Source of the DNA: Idiomarina sp.
GTDB taxonomy: Bacteria; Pseudomonadota; Gammaproteobacteria; Enterobacterales; Alteromonadaceae
Reading direction: 5' to 3'
Assembly: GCA_020832105.1 (NCBI GenBank)
Contig: JAFIFH010000008.1
Span: 48,527 to 112,526 of the forward strand
Length of the DNA: 64,000 nucleotides
Shown here piece by piece: positions 16,595-24,474 of the stretch (its first letter is position 1; every line of letters begins with the position of its first letter). Both the position numbers and the translations under genes were made by a program. The notes under the pieces were generated by a model that worked only from the letters and a program-made list of their open reading frames with translations, had not been told where the DNA came from and did no database searches.

Positions 16595-17590
16595 TTATTT
16601 CGACTCGTCTGAGCCTGCATGGTCTGCTACATAGGCACCGCGCTCGCCCATGGGCTTGTCGTCTCCCACTGTTGAATCAACTTCGGTTTGATGTTCCATC
16701 TCAGCGTTAATCTCGGCACCTAGCAGCACCACTAAGGCACTGATATAAAACCATAAGATGAGAATGATTACACTACCAATCGCACCGTAGGTTTCATTGT
16801 AATTGGAAAAATTTTGCACATACACAGTGAAACCGATAGAGGCGGCAATCCAGACGAATGTTGCAACGATCGCACCGACACTGACCCAGCGCCATTTGGC
16901 ATTTTTTCTATTCGGGGCAAAGCGATAAACGCACTCGAGAACAAGCACGAATACCAGCGCCAGGATTGGCCAACGCAAGGTTCTGAATAAAGTTTCCACG
17001 GTTTCACCCATGGGGATCATGCCAAGGGCAATGGGCAATAAAATGGCCAGCAACGTCAATACAACGAAACCGAAAATTCCTACCATGGTAAATAACAGCG
17101 ACACCAGCAAGAGGCCCCAGAAAGGACGTTTCTCGTGTTCCTGATAAATAATATTACATGCCTTAATGAGCGCCATCGCGCCCTTGCGTGCCACCCAAAA
17201 CCACACAAGCAGCGAGCCTACGAGGGTTAAGTTAAGCGTCGCACCTTCGGTTTGTGCAAGCTCGGTAAGCTGTTCGGTTAATATCTCGAAGGCCTGCTCG
17301 GGCAATAGTTGCCGCAACGGTTCCACTTGGGAGATGATGTTCTCAGGTGAAGAAAAAAGCGCATACACCGACACCGCCACATTCAGCGCGGGAAAAATGG
17401 ACAACATCATAAATAACGCCACGCCAGCCGCGAGAAGAGAAATGTCATGTCGAGCCACATTATTAATCACTCGCAGCGCTATTTCCCACCACCCTCGCCA
17501 GGCAATTTGCAACGGATTACTAGCTTGCCGACCATGCTTATCGTCAGTTGATGTGTCTTTGGAATGCGACGTCGAGTCATTGGTTGGCAT
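16595..17590 (-). CDS. YihY/BrkB family inner-membrane protein
   Basis: The 331-residue protein has six hydrophobic helices and the family blocks DISLLAAGVALFMMLSIFPA and NETYGAIGSVIILILWFYIS. A hydrophilic N-terminus of about 40 residues and an acidic C-terminal tail are additions. AAGGAAG precedes the ATG at 17590. The family was once called ribonuclease BN or virulence factor BrkB; function is unsettled. Confidence 0.9.
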   Translation of the reverse strand: MPTNDSTSHSKDTSTDDKHGRQASNPLQIAWRGWWEIALRVINNVARHDISLLAAGVALFMMLSIFPALNVAVSVYALFSSPENIISQVEPLRQLLPEQAFEILTEQLTELAQTEGATLNLTLVGSLLVWFWVARKGAMALIKACNIIYQEHEKRPFWGLLLVSLLFTMVGIFGFVVLTLLAILLPIALGMIPMGETVETLFRTLRWPILALVFVLVLECVYRFAPNRKNAKWRWVSVGAIVATFVWIAASIGFTVYVQNFSNYNETYGAIGSVIILILWFYISALVVLLGAEINAEMEHQTEVDSTVGDDKPMGERGAYVADHAGSDESK

Positions 17591-17754
17591 AGATACTTCC
17601 TTGCGTTGCTGGCGTATGATGGTGTGATTTGACTGTTACCTGAGTCCAAGCTTAGCAAGTTTTTTCGCAAACCTGTCTTTTGCTTTGTTTCCGCCGCTAA
17701 GTTATCGATTACGCAAGCAACAAAAGTCACCAAGCTGACACCAAAACAAACACT

Positions 17755-17790
17755 GAAAACCAACGCGATACCTCGACAGTTGGTTTTTTT
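17755..17790 (-). terminator. Possible terminator after the small lipoprotein gene
   Basis: An eight-base stem (AACCAAC with GTTGGTT) with a 14-base loop lies downstream of the lipoprotein stop, with TTTT on its minus-strand 3' side. The long loop makes it weak. On the plus strand it has a longer T run but no gene to serve. Confidence 0.35.
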
Positions 17791-17805
17791 CTAAGACCAA
17801 ACGAT

Positions 17806-18177
17806 TTACTTGTTCATGGAGATATCTAACTCAGGAAATAATTCACGAAATTTCATTTCACTCGCGGCCATGATTCTGCGCCCTTCTGACATCTCACTGC
17901 GGCCACGAGCGATGTCGCCCTGGCCTTTTTCCAGGTCGCTTTCCGCAGATTTAACGCGTTTTTCACCATCCTTAACGCGTTTTTCACCCGCCTCCAACAT
18001 TTTCTCACCTTTCTCCCAGTCCTTAGTCAACTGGCTTTGCAGCGCGACCTGGCTGCCACCGTCCTCTGCGTGTTGTCGCATGAGATCAGCTGTGGTCGGC
18101 ACATTGCTCGCGCAACCAGCTAACGCAACTAAGCAAAGGCTAATCCCCAGACCTGATTTTAATAATGACTTATTCAT
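17806..18177 (-). CDS. Small coiled-coil lipoprotein
   Basis: The 123-residue protein has a lipoprotein signal ending in LAGC, with lipidated Cys at residue 22. The rest is charged helix with repeats of the type GEKRVKDGEKRVK, which predicts a coiled coil in the periplasm. Such proteins are seen in marine gammaproteobacteria without a known role. Confidence 0.7.
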   Translation of the reverse strand: MNKSLLKSGLGISLCLVALAGCASNVPTTADLMRQHAEDGGSQVALQSQLTKDWEKGEKMLEAGEKRVKDGEKRVKSAESDLEKGQGDIARGRSEMSEGRRIMAASEMKFRELFPELDISMNK

Positions 18178-18180
18178 AGT

Positions 18181-18524
18181 TTTACTCCTTACACATCTGC
18201 TGAATTGCAGCTACATCTTGAGTGCCAGACCATTACGCGTTGATGCGTAACGGGCGTTCTTGGAGGGGTGCGGAACATCGCATGCAGTGATAGCGATGTG
18301 AGGGATGTCATGCGGCAAGGTAGAGAGCTTGATGAGAAAAGGACTTCCCGGCATTCACGTCAGATAAGTTATACTTATTAATAAGTATAGCTGCCTATAT
18401 GGCTTTTAGCTGTATGGACAAATTTATATCAGTAAAAAGGCATCCTGCGCTTCCGCTTCAACGCCCTTACCGAGGGTGTCAATATGCAGACAGAGGCCGC
18501 CGAATAGCGACGGCTGTCGTGCAA
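18181..18524. other. Intergenic region with a perfect 20-base palindrome
   Basis: No convincing gene is seen. A 20-base perfect palindrome with core ACTTATTAATAAGT lies at 18370-18389. It is AT-rich, fits an operator or a short cruciform, and has no T run to act as a terminator. A plus-strand open frame over 18399-18596 overlaps VF530 and shows no family features. Confidence 0.4.
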
Positions 18525-18740
18525 TTAAGCAAAGGTACTCACATACAACGACTCAACTTTGTCTCGAGCCCATGGTGTTTTGCGCAAAAACTTTAATGAC
18601 GACTTGATCGATGGGTCGTTGGCAAAGCAGTTCACCTTGATTCGCCGATGTAAACCGTCCCACCCGTATTGTTCAACCAACTGGGTCAGTATCTTTTCCA
18701 GAGTCAGGCCATGAAGTGGGTTGTTTTGTTGTGTACTCAT
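18525..18740 (-). CDS. VF530 family DNA-binding protein (DUF2132)
   Basis: The 71-residue protein has the near-invariant family core [17 protein letters not shown] and [22 protein letters not shown]530 proteins are small helical proteins reported to bind DNA. Length is normal for the family. The gene stands alone. Confidence 0.9.
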   Translation of the reverse strand: MSTQQNNPLHGLTLEKILTQLVEQYGWDGLHRRIKVNCFANDPSIKSSLKFLRKTPWARDKVESLYVSTFA

Positions 18741-18876
18741 TGAGTCATTCTCGATTGTGTTGGGCCGCTTTAACGGCTCTGGCTTGCCAATACCTTCAAA
18801 AGGTGGGCGTTTAACGTCGTTGATAAGCTTATTTATTCGATAGCCTTAAACCCTAGTGAACATGGTAATGATGACA

Positions 18877-18954
18877 GCTAACGAGGAGCCTTGCGGCAAT
18901 TTTGGAGCCGCGCAGCGGTGGAAGCAATATCTGGAAACAGCGATTGGTTATGCA
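18877..18954 (-). repeat. Possible lone integron attC site after yoeB
   Basis: Directly after the yoeB stop the sequence reads ATAACC on the minus strand and ends about 70 bases later with CGTTAG, the arrangement of attC ends. The inner edge CAGCGATTGGTTAT closely matches the attC after the cupin gene (CAGCGCTTGGTTAT). Internal pairing is poor, so this is a candidate only. Confidence 0.35.
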
Positions 18955-19218
18955 TTATTCGTAATGACTCCAAAGCCTTAAAACTTTCACCACTCGCTCA
19001 TCATCGAGTACCTGGTAGACCAGACGATGCTGAATGTTGATGCGCCGCGAATGGGCGCCCGCGAGATCCCCAATGAGCTTCTCAAATGGAGGTGGCTTAC
19101 GGGAAGGGTCTTCTGCAATGAGTGCCAACAACTCCTGAGCTTTTGCCTTGAGGCCGCTGGATGCCAGTTTCTTTGCATCTTTCTGTGCTTGCTTGGTGTA
19201 AACCAACCTCCATGTCAC
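18955..19218 (-). CDS. yoeB: Txe/YoeB family toxin
   Basis: The 87-residue mRNA interferase has the YoeB layout: MTWRLVYTKQAQKDAKKL, an LIGDLAGAHSRRIN loop and the C-terminal RLWSHYE with His and Tyr at the family's catalytic positions. Toxins of this family cut mRNA in the ribosomal A site. It overlaps its antitoxin gene by four bases (ATGA). An attC-like sequence follows the stop. Confidence 0.92.
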   Translation of the reverse strand: MTWRLVYTKQAQKDAKKLASSGLKAKAQELLALIAEDPSRKPPPFEKLIGDLAGAHSRRINIQHRLVYQVLDDERVVKVLRLWSHYE

Positions 19219-19457
19219 CAGTCCAACTCCTCATCGCACTCACCCACGGGGGTATCCATCCCCTCTCGAATAGACTCTCGCATACCCGGTACGGACAGCA
19301 GGTATAGTGTTTCCTGAATGGCCGACCAGTCTTCTTCGGATACCAAAACCGCTTTGTTCCGCTTGCCCATGATAACAATTGGTTTATGGGATTCGGCAGT
19401 TTCATCAATCAACCGATAAAGATTGCTGCGGGCCTCCGTTGCTGTAATTCCGGTCAT
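19215..19457 (-). CDS. yefM: YefM/Phd family antitoxin
   Basis: The 80-residue antitoxin starts MTGITATEARSNLYRLIDE, the DNA-binding Phd/YefM fold, and ends in an acidic tail that would cover the toxin. GAGGTG lies five bases before its ATG. It neutralises the overlapping YoeB and probably represses its own promoter through the GTAC-rich region upstream. Confidence 0.92.
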   Translation of the reverse strand: MTGITATEARSNLYRLIDETAESHKPIVIMGKRNKAVLVSEEDWSAIQETLYLLSVPGMRESIREGMDTPVGECDEELDW

Positions 19458-19490
19458 GACGCACCTCTTGCGTGTTCAACTTTCCACCAA

Positions 19491-19528
19491 GTGTACGCCT
19501 TTAAGTACGTACGTCAAGGCGAACGTAC
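19491..19528 (-). promoter_or_regulatory. Candidate YefM operator with repeated GTAC cores
   Basis: Upstream of yefM the tetranucleotide GTAC occurs four times within about 35 bases (TGTACG, AGTACGTACG, CGTACC). YefM/Phd repressors are known to bind palindromes with a TGTACA core, so this is a likely autoregulatory site. Exact boundaries are inferred. Confidence 0.45.
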
Positions 19529-19591
19529 CGAATGACTCTACCATCACCGGTGAACGGACCGAGCAGAACCGGTGAGACATCTGGCACCTCG

Positions 19592-20320
19592 TTACTCGGT
19601 TCCAAACAGTTCGCTTAGCCAAACCATCATGTCGTCGGTGGGTTCCCCCATCATGTTATGGCCTAGGTCTGGGTAGATGTTTAGTGTGTAATCACGGTCA
19701 TGTTCATCGAGGGCTGCGGCCAAAATATGCGCCTGCTCGACATCAACACTATCATCTTGCTCGCCGTGCAAAATCAAAATAGGCACCTGTGGCACTTCAT
19801 CTATCCAGTTCACCACTGAGCGGTCATACATGGCTTGATCCCGATTTTCCTCAAAATTAGGCACCCGTTGTTGGTAAACACTGAGCATTTCCGGGCGTGT
19901 TACCAACGCGCGTTCACTGTCTGCGGCGCCCACGGAAAATACCAGCGCATGCACATCATCACGTCCGCGAGCGACTTGCATCATTTGGGTGGCGCCACGG
20001 CTTCCTCCCCACAGGGCAATGCGGTTCAAATCGACATTATCCATGCCCTTGACGATATCTAAAATGCGCCGAGAGTCTTCAACGTCGGCACCACCAAATT
20101 CGTCTTGCTCGCGAAGGTTACTGCCAATGACTACGAAGCCTTGCTGTGCTAATTCACTAAAACGCAGGTATAAATTAATGAATCGTATGGCACCAAACTC
20201 GCCATTACCACCACGATGGTATACCAGTACTGGCGCATCGTCCCCCAAGCCCGCAGGCCGAAGCATAAAGCCCGGCACCTCAACACCGTCCACATCATAG
20301 GTTAAGCTTTTTCTTCTTCG
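19592..20320 (-). pseudogene. Alpha/beta hydrolase (prolyl-oligopeptidase-like), 5' end missing
   Basis: The frame codes for an alpha/beta hydrolase core: GGSRGATQ with the nucleophile Ser, an acid in LILHGEQDDSVD and a His in DLGHNMMG. It is open back to a TGA at 20321-20323, and the sequence before the first possible start (GTG 20293) still reads like protein (SLTYDVDGVEVPGFM). No ATG or ribosome site lies there, and family members usually have an extra N-terminal part with a signal peptide. The 5' end was probably lost, and the frame now abuts another damaged gene. A functional 233-residue product from GTG 20293 cannot be excluded. Confidence 0.55.
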
Positions 20321-20519
20321 TCAAGTTCTCTGGTTTTGTGGATATGGACGCCAATACGCCAGTAGTAGACAAACGAAAATATACCGATTATAAACGCCTC
20401 CACCACGGGAGCTTCATAGAGAAGATTTGAGTTGGTAATTCCATCGTAAAAGCCCACGAAAAAACCATTTCGCCTGTTGCTAATTCGTCTCTGACTTTTG
20501 TGATGTTCCAAAAATACAT
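20302..20519 (-). pseudogene. Small membrane protein gene broken by a one-base frameshift
   Basis: An ATG at 20519 with AGGGAG five bases upstream opens a frame (MYFWNITKVRDELATGEM) that soon leaves plausible protein and stops at 20388. The frame one base over carries the sensible C-terminus (hydrophobic FIIGIFSFVYYWRIG, then KTRELDEEEKA). The two join exactly if the A6 run at 20459-20464 had seven bases, giving a 72-residue protein. So this is either a homopolymer mutation or a sequencing error. Confidence 0.5.
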
Positions 20520-20892
20520 ACTAACTCCCTGTTTTTTATTTTTTGTGATTTCACGTGCGCGCTACCGGACCTGTACTGTCTGGAATTTGGCCATGCGGTT
20601 GCTGAACTTGGAGAGAGAAGATGGGGTTGGGGCTCTAATCCGTTAAAGCTATTGCATGATGTTTTTGTGACTTTTATGTTAAGAGACGTTATAAAATTCG
20701 GTTCTTGATTGCAAATGTGGCGGGCATCACTGCATCGCGCGGTCGAAGCCAATCCTACTTTGAGCAAACAAAAAACCCCGGTGCGAGCGCAGCCGGGGCT
20801 TTTTCAAAGGTTTCAAATTCCGTTAAGGTGTTCCGCCTCATGATCACGGCGCCCTTAAGCAGTTTCTCCGCTGTAATGCTCGGTTAAATACG
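20520..20892. other. Gene-free region at the distal end of the cassette array
   Basis: No gene is convincing. The stretch holds the terminator element at 20770-20827 and ends at the last gene of the integron array. Confidence 0.4.
20769..20827 (-). terminator. Terminator element, copy 1 of a duplicated sequence
   Basis: A hairpin with stem CCCCGG (20776-20781) and CCGGGG (20793-20798) is flanked by A and T runs and so can end transcripts from either side. It lies downstream of the HD-domain gene. The hairpin and its flank (CAAAGGTTTCAAAT and CCGTTAAG) are nearly identical to the terminator after lpd at 32016-32077. Confidence 0.75.
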
Positions 20893-21471
20893 TTATTTAA
20901 GGATACCAACATTAACAGCGCCCTCTAGCTTTTCGCGCATAACAGACCACAGGTCTTTGCTGCCTGCTGCTATTCGCTGGTTTACTGAGAACACCTTTTC
21001 CTTTGTGACACCATGTGTTCTCCAGCTATGGCCGTCGCCGTGAATGTTGTGAAGCAACGGTGGCACCCGATCTATAGCTTTCGCAAAGCAAGCATCTGCC
21101 GTTTCCCCGGCCTCAAATTCACGCCATAGCTCTAGGAATTCGTCGGCCATTCCATCGGGTAAGATGCTTAAAAGCCGACGAATACCTGCCTCTTCCTCAG
21201 CTTTGTACTCGTTTGTCTGGCCTGCGTAAACAATGGTATCGCCAGCATCAATCTCACCAAGATCATGAATAAGAAGCATTTTTATAACGCGGTTGATGTC
21301 AATTTCTTCATTAGCGTAGTCTTTCAACATCAGGGCGGTCAGGCACACATGCCAACTGTGCTCTGCTGAGTTCTCAAAACGCTCAAGACCCACTGGCTTT
21401 GTTTTTCGATGTACGTCTTTGAGCTTTTCAATCTCTACAATAAATTCGAGGACTTTTTCTATGTTTTCCAC
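20893..21471 (-). CDS. HD-domain phosphohydrolase (YfbR/HDDC2-like)
   Basis: The 192-residue protein carries HD metal-binding motifs: the first His in AEHSWHVCL, the HD pair in LLIHDLGEIDAGD and a distal Asp in AIDRVPPLLHN. This is the pattern of 5'-deoxynucleotidases such as YfbR and HDDC2. The start is GTG 21471 after AGGGGG. It is the last cassette-array gene, 24 bases after the stop of the broken serine hydrolase and without an attC between them, so both may form one cassette. Confidence 0.8.
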   Translation of the reverse strand: MENIEKVLEFIVEIEKLKDVHRKTKPVGLERFENSAEHSWHVCLTALMLKDYANEEIDINRVIKMLLIHDLGEIDAGDTIVYAGQTNEYKAEEEAGIRRLLSILPDGMADEFLELWREFEAGETADACFAKAIDRVPPLLHNIHGDGHSWRTHGVTKEKVFSVNQRIAAGSKDLWSVMREKLEGAVNVGILK

Positions 21472-21495
21472 TATTCCCCCTGGGCATTTGACGCT

Positions 21496-22590
21496 TCAAT
21501 CAGCCGCCACTTGCTGCATCGATTCCTTCAGCTCTCTCATCAAAGGGTACGGGTAATTATCAATATCATTTGATGCGGTTAGTATGAACAAGCCAATTTC
21601 TGGATAGTAATCGAAGGTTGCATACGAGTAGCCGTTTGAGCCTGTGTGATTGATCCTTTGCATGCCATTCTGGTTGTCGATAGCCCAACCGTAGCCATAG
21701 TGGAAAGTTTGCTCTGCGTTTCCCGCAACATGCTGTTCAAACATTTGTATCCAGGACTGTTCACTCAAAACCTCCTCAGAATGCATTATTAAGAACCAGG
21801 CATACATGTCTTGAGCCGTAGACAAAAAGCCTCCGCTACCTTCAAGCCATCGCTCACCTGGTTCTTCCCGAAGGTGTTGCAATGAGTCGCCAACACTTCG
21901 GCTTTTAGCTTTTAACCTAAGCATCCGCTGCAACCAATTTGGGTCTGCACCGTAGTTTATTGCCAATCTTTCTTGCGGTACATCCAGCAGGCGATATCCC
22001 GTTTCTGTTAAGCCAGCCGGTAACAGGATATGTTGTTGGATATAAGCTTCCCAATTTTGACCAGATGCAATATCAATCAACCGTGCCAGCAAGCCGTAGC
22101 CGATATTAGAATAGTGATAGGTTTCACCTGGCGTCGCGAGTAATGCCTGCTCGAACATTTGCGACGTATAAACGTCATTGTCTATGACATCGTAAACCCC
22201 TAGTCGCGGTGGATTAGTGGGCAGTCCTGACGAATGGGTCAGTAAATCATGGACGGTGATATTCTTTTTATCTGCGGGAACACCTGGAAAATAGGTATCG
22301 ATTGTAGCGGAGAGTGATAACTTCCCTTGCTCGACCAGCAACATAATCGCCGTTGCCGTAAACTGCTTGGTCATTGAGCCAATATCAAAAACAGTGCGCT
22401 CATCAAACGCGCGCAGGTTTTCTCTGTCCGCCAACCCAAAGCTTTGATGAAATATGATGGCATCAGAGTTTGCAACGAATACCGTTCCGGAAAACTCTTA
22501 TTGCTCGAGCTTTTGCTGCCAATCATGCAGAGGTTCCGCAGCTGATATCGGTAAAGCGACTAGCAGAGTCAATACACCGGCAATAACCAT
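21496..22590 (-). pseudogene. Serine hydrolase (beta-lactamase class C fold) with in-frame stop
   Basis: A frame from ATG 22590 encodes a signal peptide (MVIAGVLTLLVALPISAA) and then stops at TAA 22498-22500 after LEQ. The same frame continues at once with EFSGTVFVANSDAIIFHQSFG and the full catalytic domain: GSMTKQF (SxxK), YSN, and a C-terminal HTGSNGYS. Uninterrupted, the protein would be about 364 residues. One nonsense change has separated the export signal from the enzyme. A shorter protein from TTG 22434 would lack export and the first strands. It occupies a cassette whose upstream boundary is the attC at 22643. Confidence 0.8.
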
Positions 22591-22642
22591 GCGAAAGTTA
22601 AGTTTTAGCCCGGTTGCTTGCAAAGTTGTCTTTCCTTGTCGT

Positions 22643-22700
22643 GGCTAACGCCCCGCTAACCTGCGCCGCTTGCGGTGTCACTTTTGAGCGGCTTGTTAGC
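22643..22700 (-). repeat. Integron attC site (after brnA)
   Basis: Ends GCTAACGCC and CTTGTTAGC bound an imperfect inverted repeat with GCCGC and GCGGC arms. The brnA stop lies inside it, so the attC codes for the last dozen or so residues of BrnA. Confidence 0.8.
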
Positions 22701-22925
22701 AGCTTCAGCTCGCAAACGCTCCACCAGCCAAACTTTAATAATTGATTGTCGAGTAACACCAATTCGAGCAGCTTCGCGATCAAGTGACTCAACTACCCAA
22801 GCCGGAAAGTCTACATTAATACGTTTCGCTTCCTGGTTTACCCGCCGTGCGCTCTTGACGTCCAGATCATCAATGATGTCATCTGCACCTTCATCAAACT
22901 TGGAGTCAAAATCTTTAGCTTTCAT
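22656..22925 (-). CDS. brnA: BrnA-like antitoxin (CopG/ribbon-helix-helix)
   Basis: The 89-residue protein has an acidic N-terminus and a ribbon-helix-helix C-terminus (RINVDFPAWVVESLDREAAR, then VTRQSIIKVWLVERLR). This matches BrnA antitoxins that pair with BrnT. Unusually for a DNA-binding tail, its last residues NKPLKSDTASGAG are encoded by the attC. It overlaps brnT by 11 bases and probably represses the pair. Confidence 0.85.
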   Translation of the reverse strand: MKAKDFDSKFDEGADDIIDDLDVKSARRVNQEAKRINVDFPAWVVESLDREAARIGVTRQSIIKVWLVERLRAEAANKPLKSDTASGAG

Positions 22926-23178
22926 ACAACTCTACCTCTCTCTTCCGCGAGCGTCGCACCGAAATAAGACGAATCGTCTCACCTCGATAAGTGATAACAG
23001 CAGACCAGTGCTTCATCACTATAAGACCAATAACCAAGTAACGAGGTTCATCAGATGATTTCGCCCGAACTTCCAGTAGGTCTTGGTCTGCCCATAACGC
23101 TTGGGCGTCATGGAAGGCGATTCCATGCTTATGGCGATTCGCCTCGCCTTTCTCGTCATCAAACTCGGAAACGTTCAC
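22915..23178 (-). CDS. brnT: BrnT-like ribonuclease toxin
   Basis: The 87-residue toxin has the BrnT pattern: EFDDEKGEANRHKHGIAF at the start and RLISVRRSRKREVELYES at the end. BrnT folds like RelE and cuts RNA. The start is GTG 23178; the ribosome site (AAGGAA) is rather far, so a different start is possible. It sits before brnA in the usual toxin-first order. Confidence 0.87.
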   Translation of the reverse strand: MNVSEFDDEKGEANRHKHGIAFHDAQALWADQDLLEVRAKSSDEPRYLVIGLIVMKHWSAVITYRGETIRLISVRRSRKREVELYES

Positions 23179-23229
23179 GAGTATAAATTATTCCTTTTTT
23201 ACTCATTTAGCAAGATAGGTGGAGGGAGC

Positions 23230-23302
23230 TGCTAACGCCCGAAATAACCGGCGTGCGTTAGCGCGTCCGGCGCCGCAGGCGCGCAGTTAATTGACTTGTT
23301 AT
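23230..23302 (-). repeat. Integron attC site (after the DUF2442 gene)
   Basis: About 73 bases from GCTAACGCCCG to TTGTTATC with arms around CGTCCGGCGCCGCAGGCGCG. It belongs to a group of four nearly identical attC sites (also at 23813, 28561 and 29076) that marks the resident integron family. Confidence 0.93.
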
Positions 23303-23553
23303 CTTCTTCCGTGATTCCCTACAAGAATACCGTTTACACTTAAATCCTCATCTAACTGAGGCCAGTGGATACCCTCTCCGTCACCCAGTATCTCCCAATC
23401 TTTAAGCTGGGACTCTGTTGCATTGGATAATGAAGGAAACCAGGTGAGCGGCACCGAAATGGTTCGTCCGTCAACAAGCTCTACGATAAGTGAGTCCGTA
23501 TCGAAGCTGACCGATTGTGCGAGGGGATGATGTTCAACTGCTAAAGTAGCCAT
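23299..23553 (-). CDS. DUF2442 protein
   Basis: The 84-residue protein contains LIVELVDGRTISVPLTWFP and IHWPQLDEDLSVNGILVG, the DUF2442 signature. Genes of this type often follow DUF4160 genes as candidate toxin-antitoxin pairs. Its stop codon lies at the edge of the attC. Confidence 0.85.
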   Translation of the reverse strand: MATLAVEHHPLAQSVSFDTDSLIVELVDGRTISVPLTWFPSLSNATESQLKDWEILGDGEGIHWPQLDEDLSVNGILVGNHGRR

Positions 23554-23576
23554 TCCAAGCCTCCAAAAACGTGTTT

Positions 23577-23771
23577 CTATTTTCGAAACACCAGTTGCTC
23601 GAGTTTTCTCAATTCCTTTGGCGCAAACCGAGTAGAGCTAGCCAGAGCCACTGGTTTCAACCAGAATTTCGCAAGCATCTTCTCGCGCTGAATATGAATA
23701 TGGGCGGGCTCTGCGTTCTCATTACTATAAAAGAAGAAGCGGTACGGCCCTAATCGTAAGACTGTTGGCAT
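23577..23771 (-). CDS. DUF4160 protein
   Basis: The 64-residue protein begins MPTVLRLGPYRFFFYSNENA and contains EPAHIHIQR, the DUF4160 core with conserved His residues. It is paired with the DUF2442 gene 23 bases downstream in the same cassette. A toxin-antitoxin role is inferred from this pairing only. Confidence 0.85.
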   Translation of the reverse strand: MPTVLRLGPYRFFFYSNENAEPAHIHIQREKMLAKFWLKPVALASSTRFAPKELRKLEQLVFRK

Positions 23772-23795
23772 GTTTAAAGATTATCCTAGAAGAGT

Positions 23796-23820
23796 CCTAA
23801 CGCCAAATTGAAGATAACGC
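23796..23820 (-). repeat. Two integron core sites 16 bases apart, remnant of a lost cassette
   Basis: Upstream of the DUF4160 gene, CCTAACGCC (23796-23804) is followed 16 bases later by ATAACGC, the core of the next attC. Two G^TTA cores so close leave room for only a tiny scar, probably a deleted cassette. Confidence 0.5.
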
Positions 23821-23885
23821 TAGAAATAACCGGTGTGCTTTAGCGCGTCCCGCGCCGCAGGCGCGTAGTTTATTGACTTGTTATG
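23813..23885 (-). repeat. Integron attC site (after the ParE-like toxin gene)
   Basis: From GATAACGC to TTGTTATG, with the shared inner block GAAATAACCGG and GCGCCGCAGGCGCG. It is one of the four similar resident attC sites; here one G has changed to C in the GTCCCGCG segment. Confidence 0.92.
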
Positions 23886-23919
23886 TTTCATCAATACCAA
23901 GCTCAGAGGTTTTTAAGAG

Positions 23920-24183
23920 CTAACTACTCCGACGAACCGTTAAAATATCCACTTGGTTGGTTACGCTGTATATAACGCGGTAAGAGCCAAACACCACTTC
24001 ACGGATACGCTGCAAACGTACCTCAGGAACGACTCGCCCACTTTCCGGAAATTTAGCTAAGCGATCGACGCAAGAGAATAACTCATCTACCCAATGTAAT
24101 GCCGCACTCGGCTTATCTTCGGCAATGTGTTGCGCAATAGATTCTACTCGCTCTAACGCTAGCGGGGACCAAACTATCTTCAT
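23920..24183 (-). CDS. RelE/ParE family toxin
   Basis: The 87-residue protein has the ParE pattern: WSPLALERVESIAQHIAEDKP, FPESGRVVPEV, then REVVFGSYRVIYSV and the C-terminal VRRSS. ParE-like toxins poison gyrase or cut RNA. It overlaps the antitoxin gene by four bases, antitoxin first. Confidence 0.9.
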   Translation of the reverse strand: MKIVWSPLALERVESIAQHIAEDKPSAALHWVDELFSCVDRLAKFPESGRVVPEVRLQRIREVVFGSYRVIYSVTNQVDILTVRRSS

Positions 24184-24461
24184 TGAGCTAGCTTACTCAA
24201 AATGCGTAGTTTCGCATTTTTATGGGAAATTCCGGCACCATCAGCAATTTGCTCTTCAGCGCGGTAAACCTCTTCGAGTACTTCCAGACGCTCTTGCATC
24301 TTTTCGTACTCTTGAACATCAACCAGCACTGCAACCCCGCGGCCTCGCTGGGTTAATACCATCGGGCGCCGCGTCTCATGAATTTGCTTCACAAACTTTG
24401 CAACACCAGCCCGGAATTCAGATAACGAACGAATATCTTCGTCAACACGAACCCTTGTCAT
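24180..24461 (-). CDS. Phd/YefM-type antitoxin
   Basis: The 93-residue antitoxin starts at MTRVRVDEDIR (ATG 24461, AGGTGG upstream; a GTG at 24470 overlaps the ribosome site). The block RRPMVLTQRGRGVAVLVDVQEYE is the Phd/YefM fold. It should neutralise the downstream ParE-like protein and repress transcription via the TGTAC repeats just upstream. Confidence 0.9.
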   Translation of the reverse strand: MTRVRVDEDIRSLSEFRAGVAKFVKQIHETRRPMVLTQRGRGVAVLVDVQEYEKMQERLEVLEEVYRAEEQIADGAGISHKNAKLRILSKLAQ

Positions 24462-24474
24462 GGCTACCACCTGC

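Noticed and set aside
17759..17791. Plus-strand terminator before the lipoprotein gene
   Set aside because: No plus-strand gene ends nearby; the hairpin is better read for the minus-strand gene, and even then it is weak.
18399..18596. 65-residue plus-strand frame in the VF530 gap
   Set aside because: It overlaps the VF530 gene antisense, has no ribosome site and no similarity features.
20480..20767. 95-residue minus-strand frame
   Set aside because: It overlaps the broken small protein gene, has no ribosome site and shows no family features.
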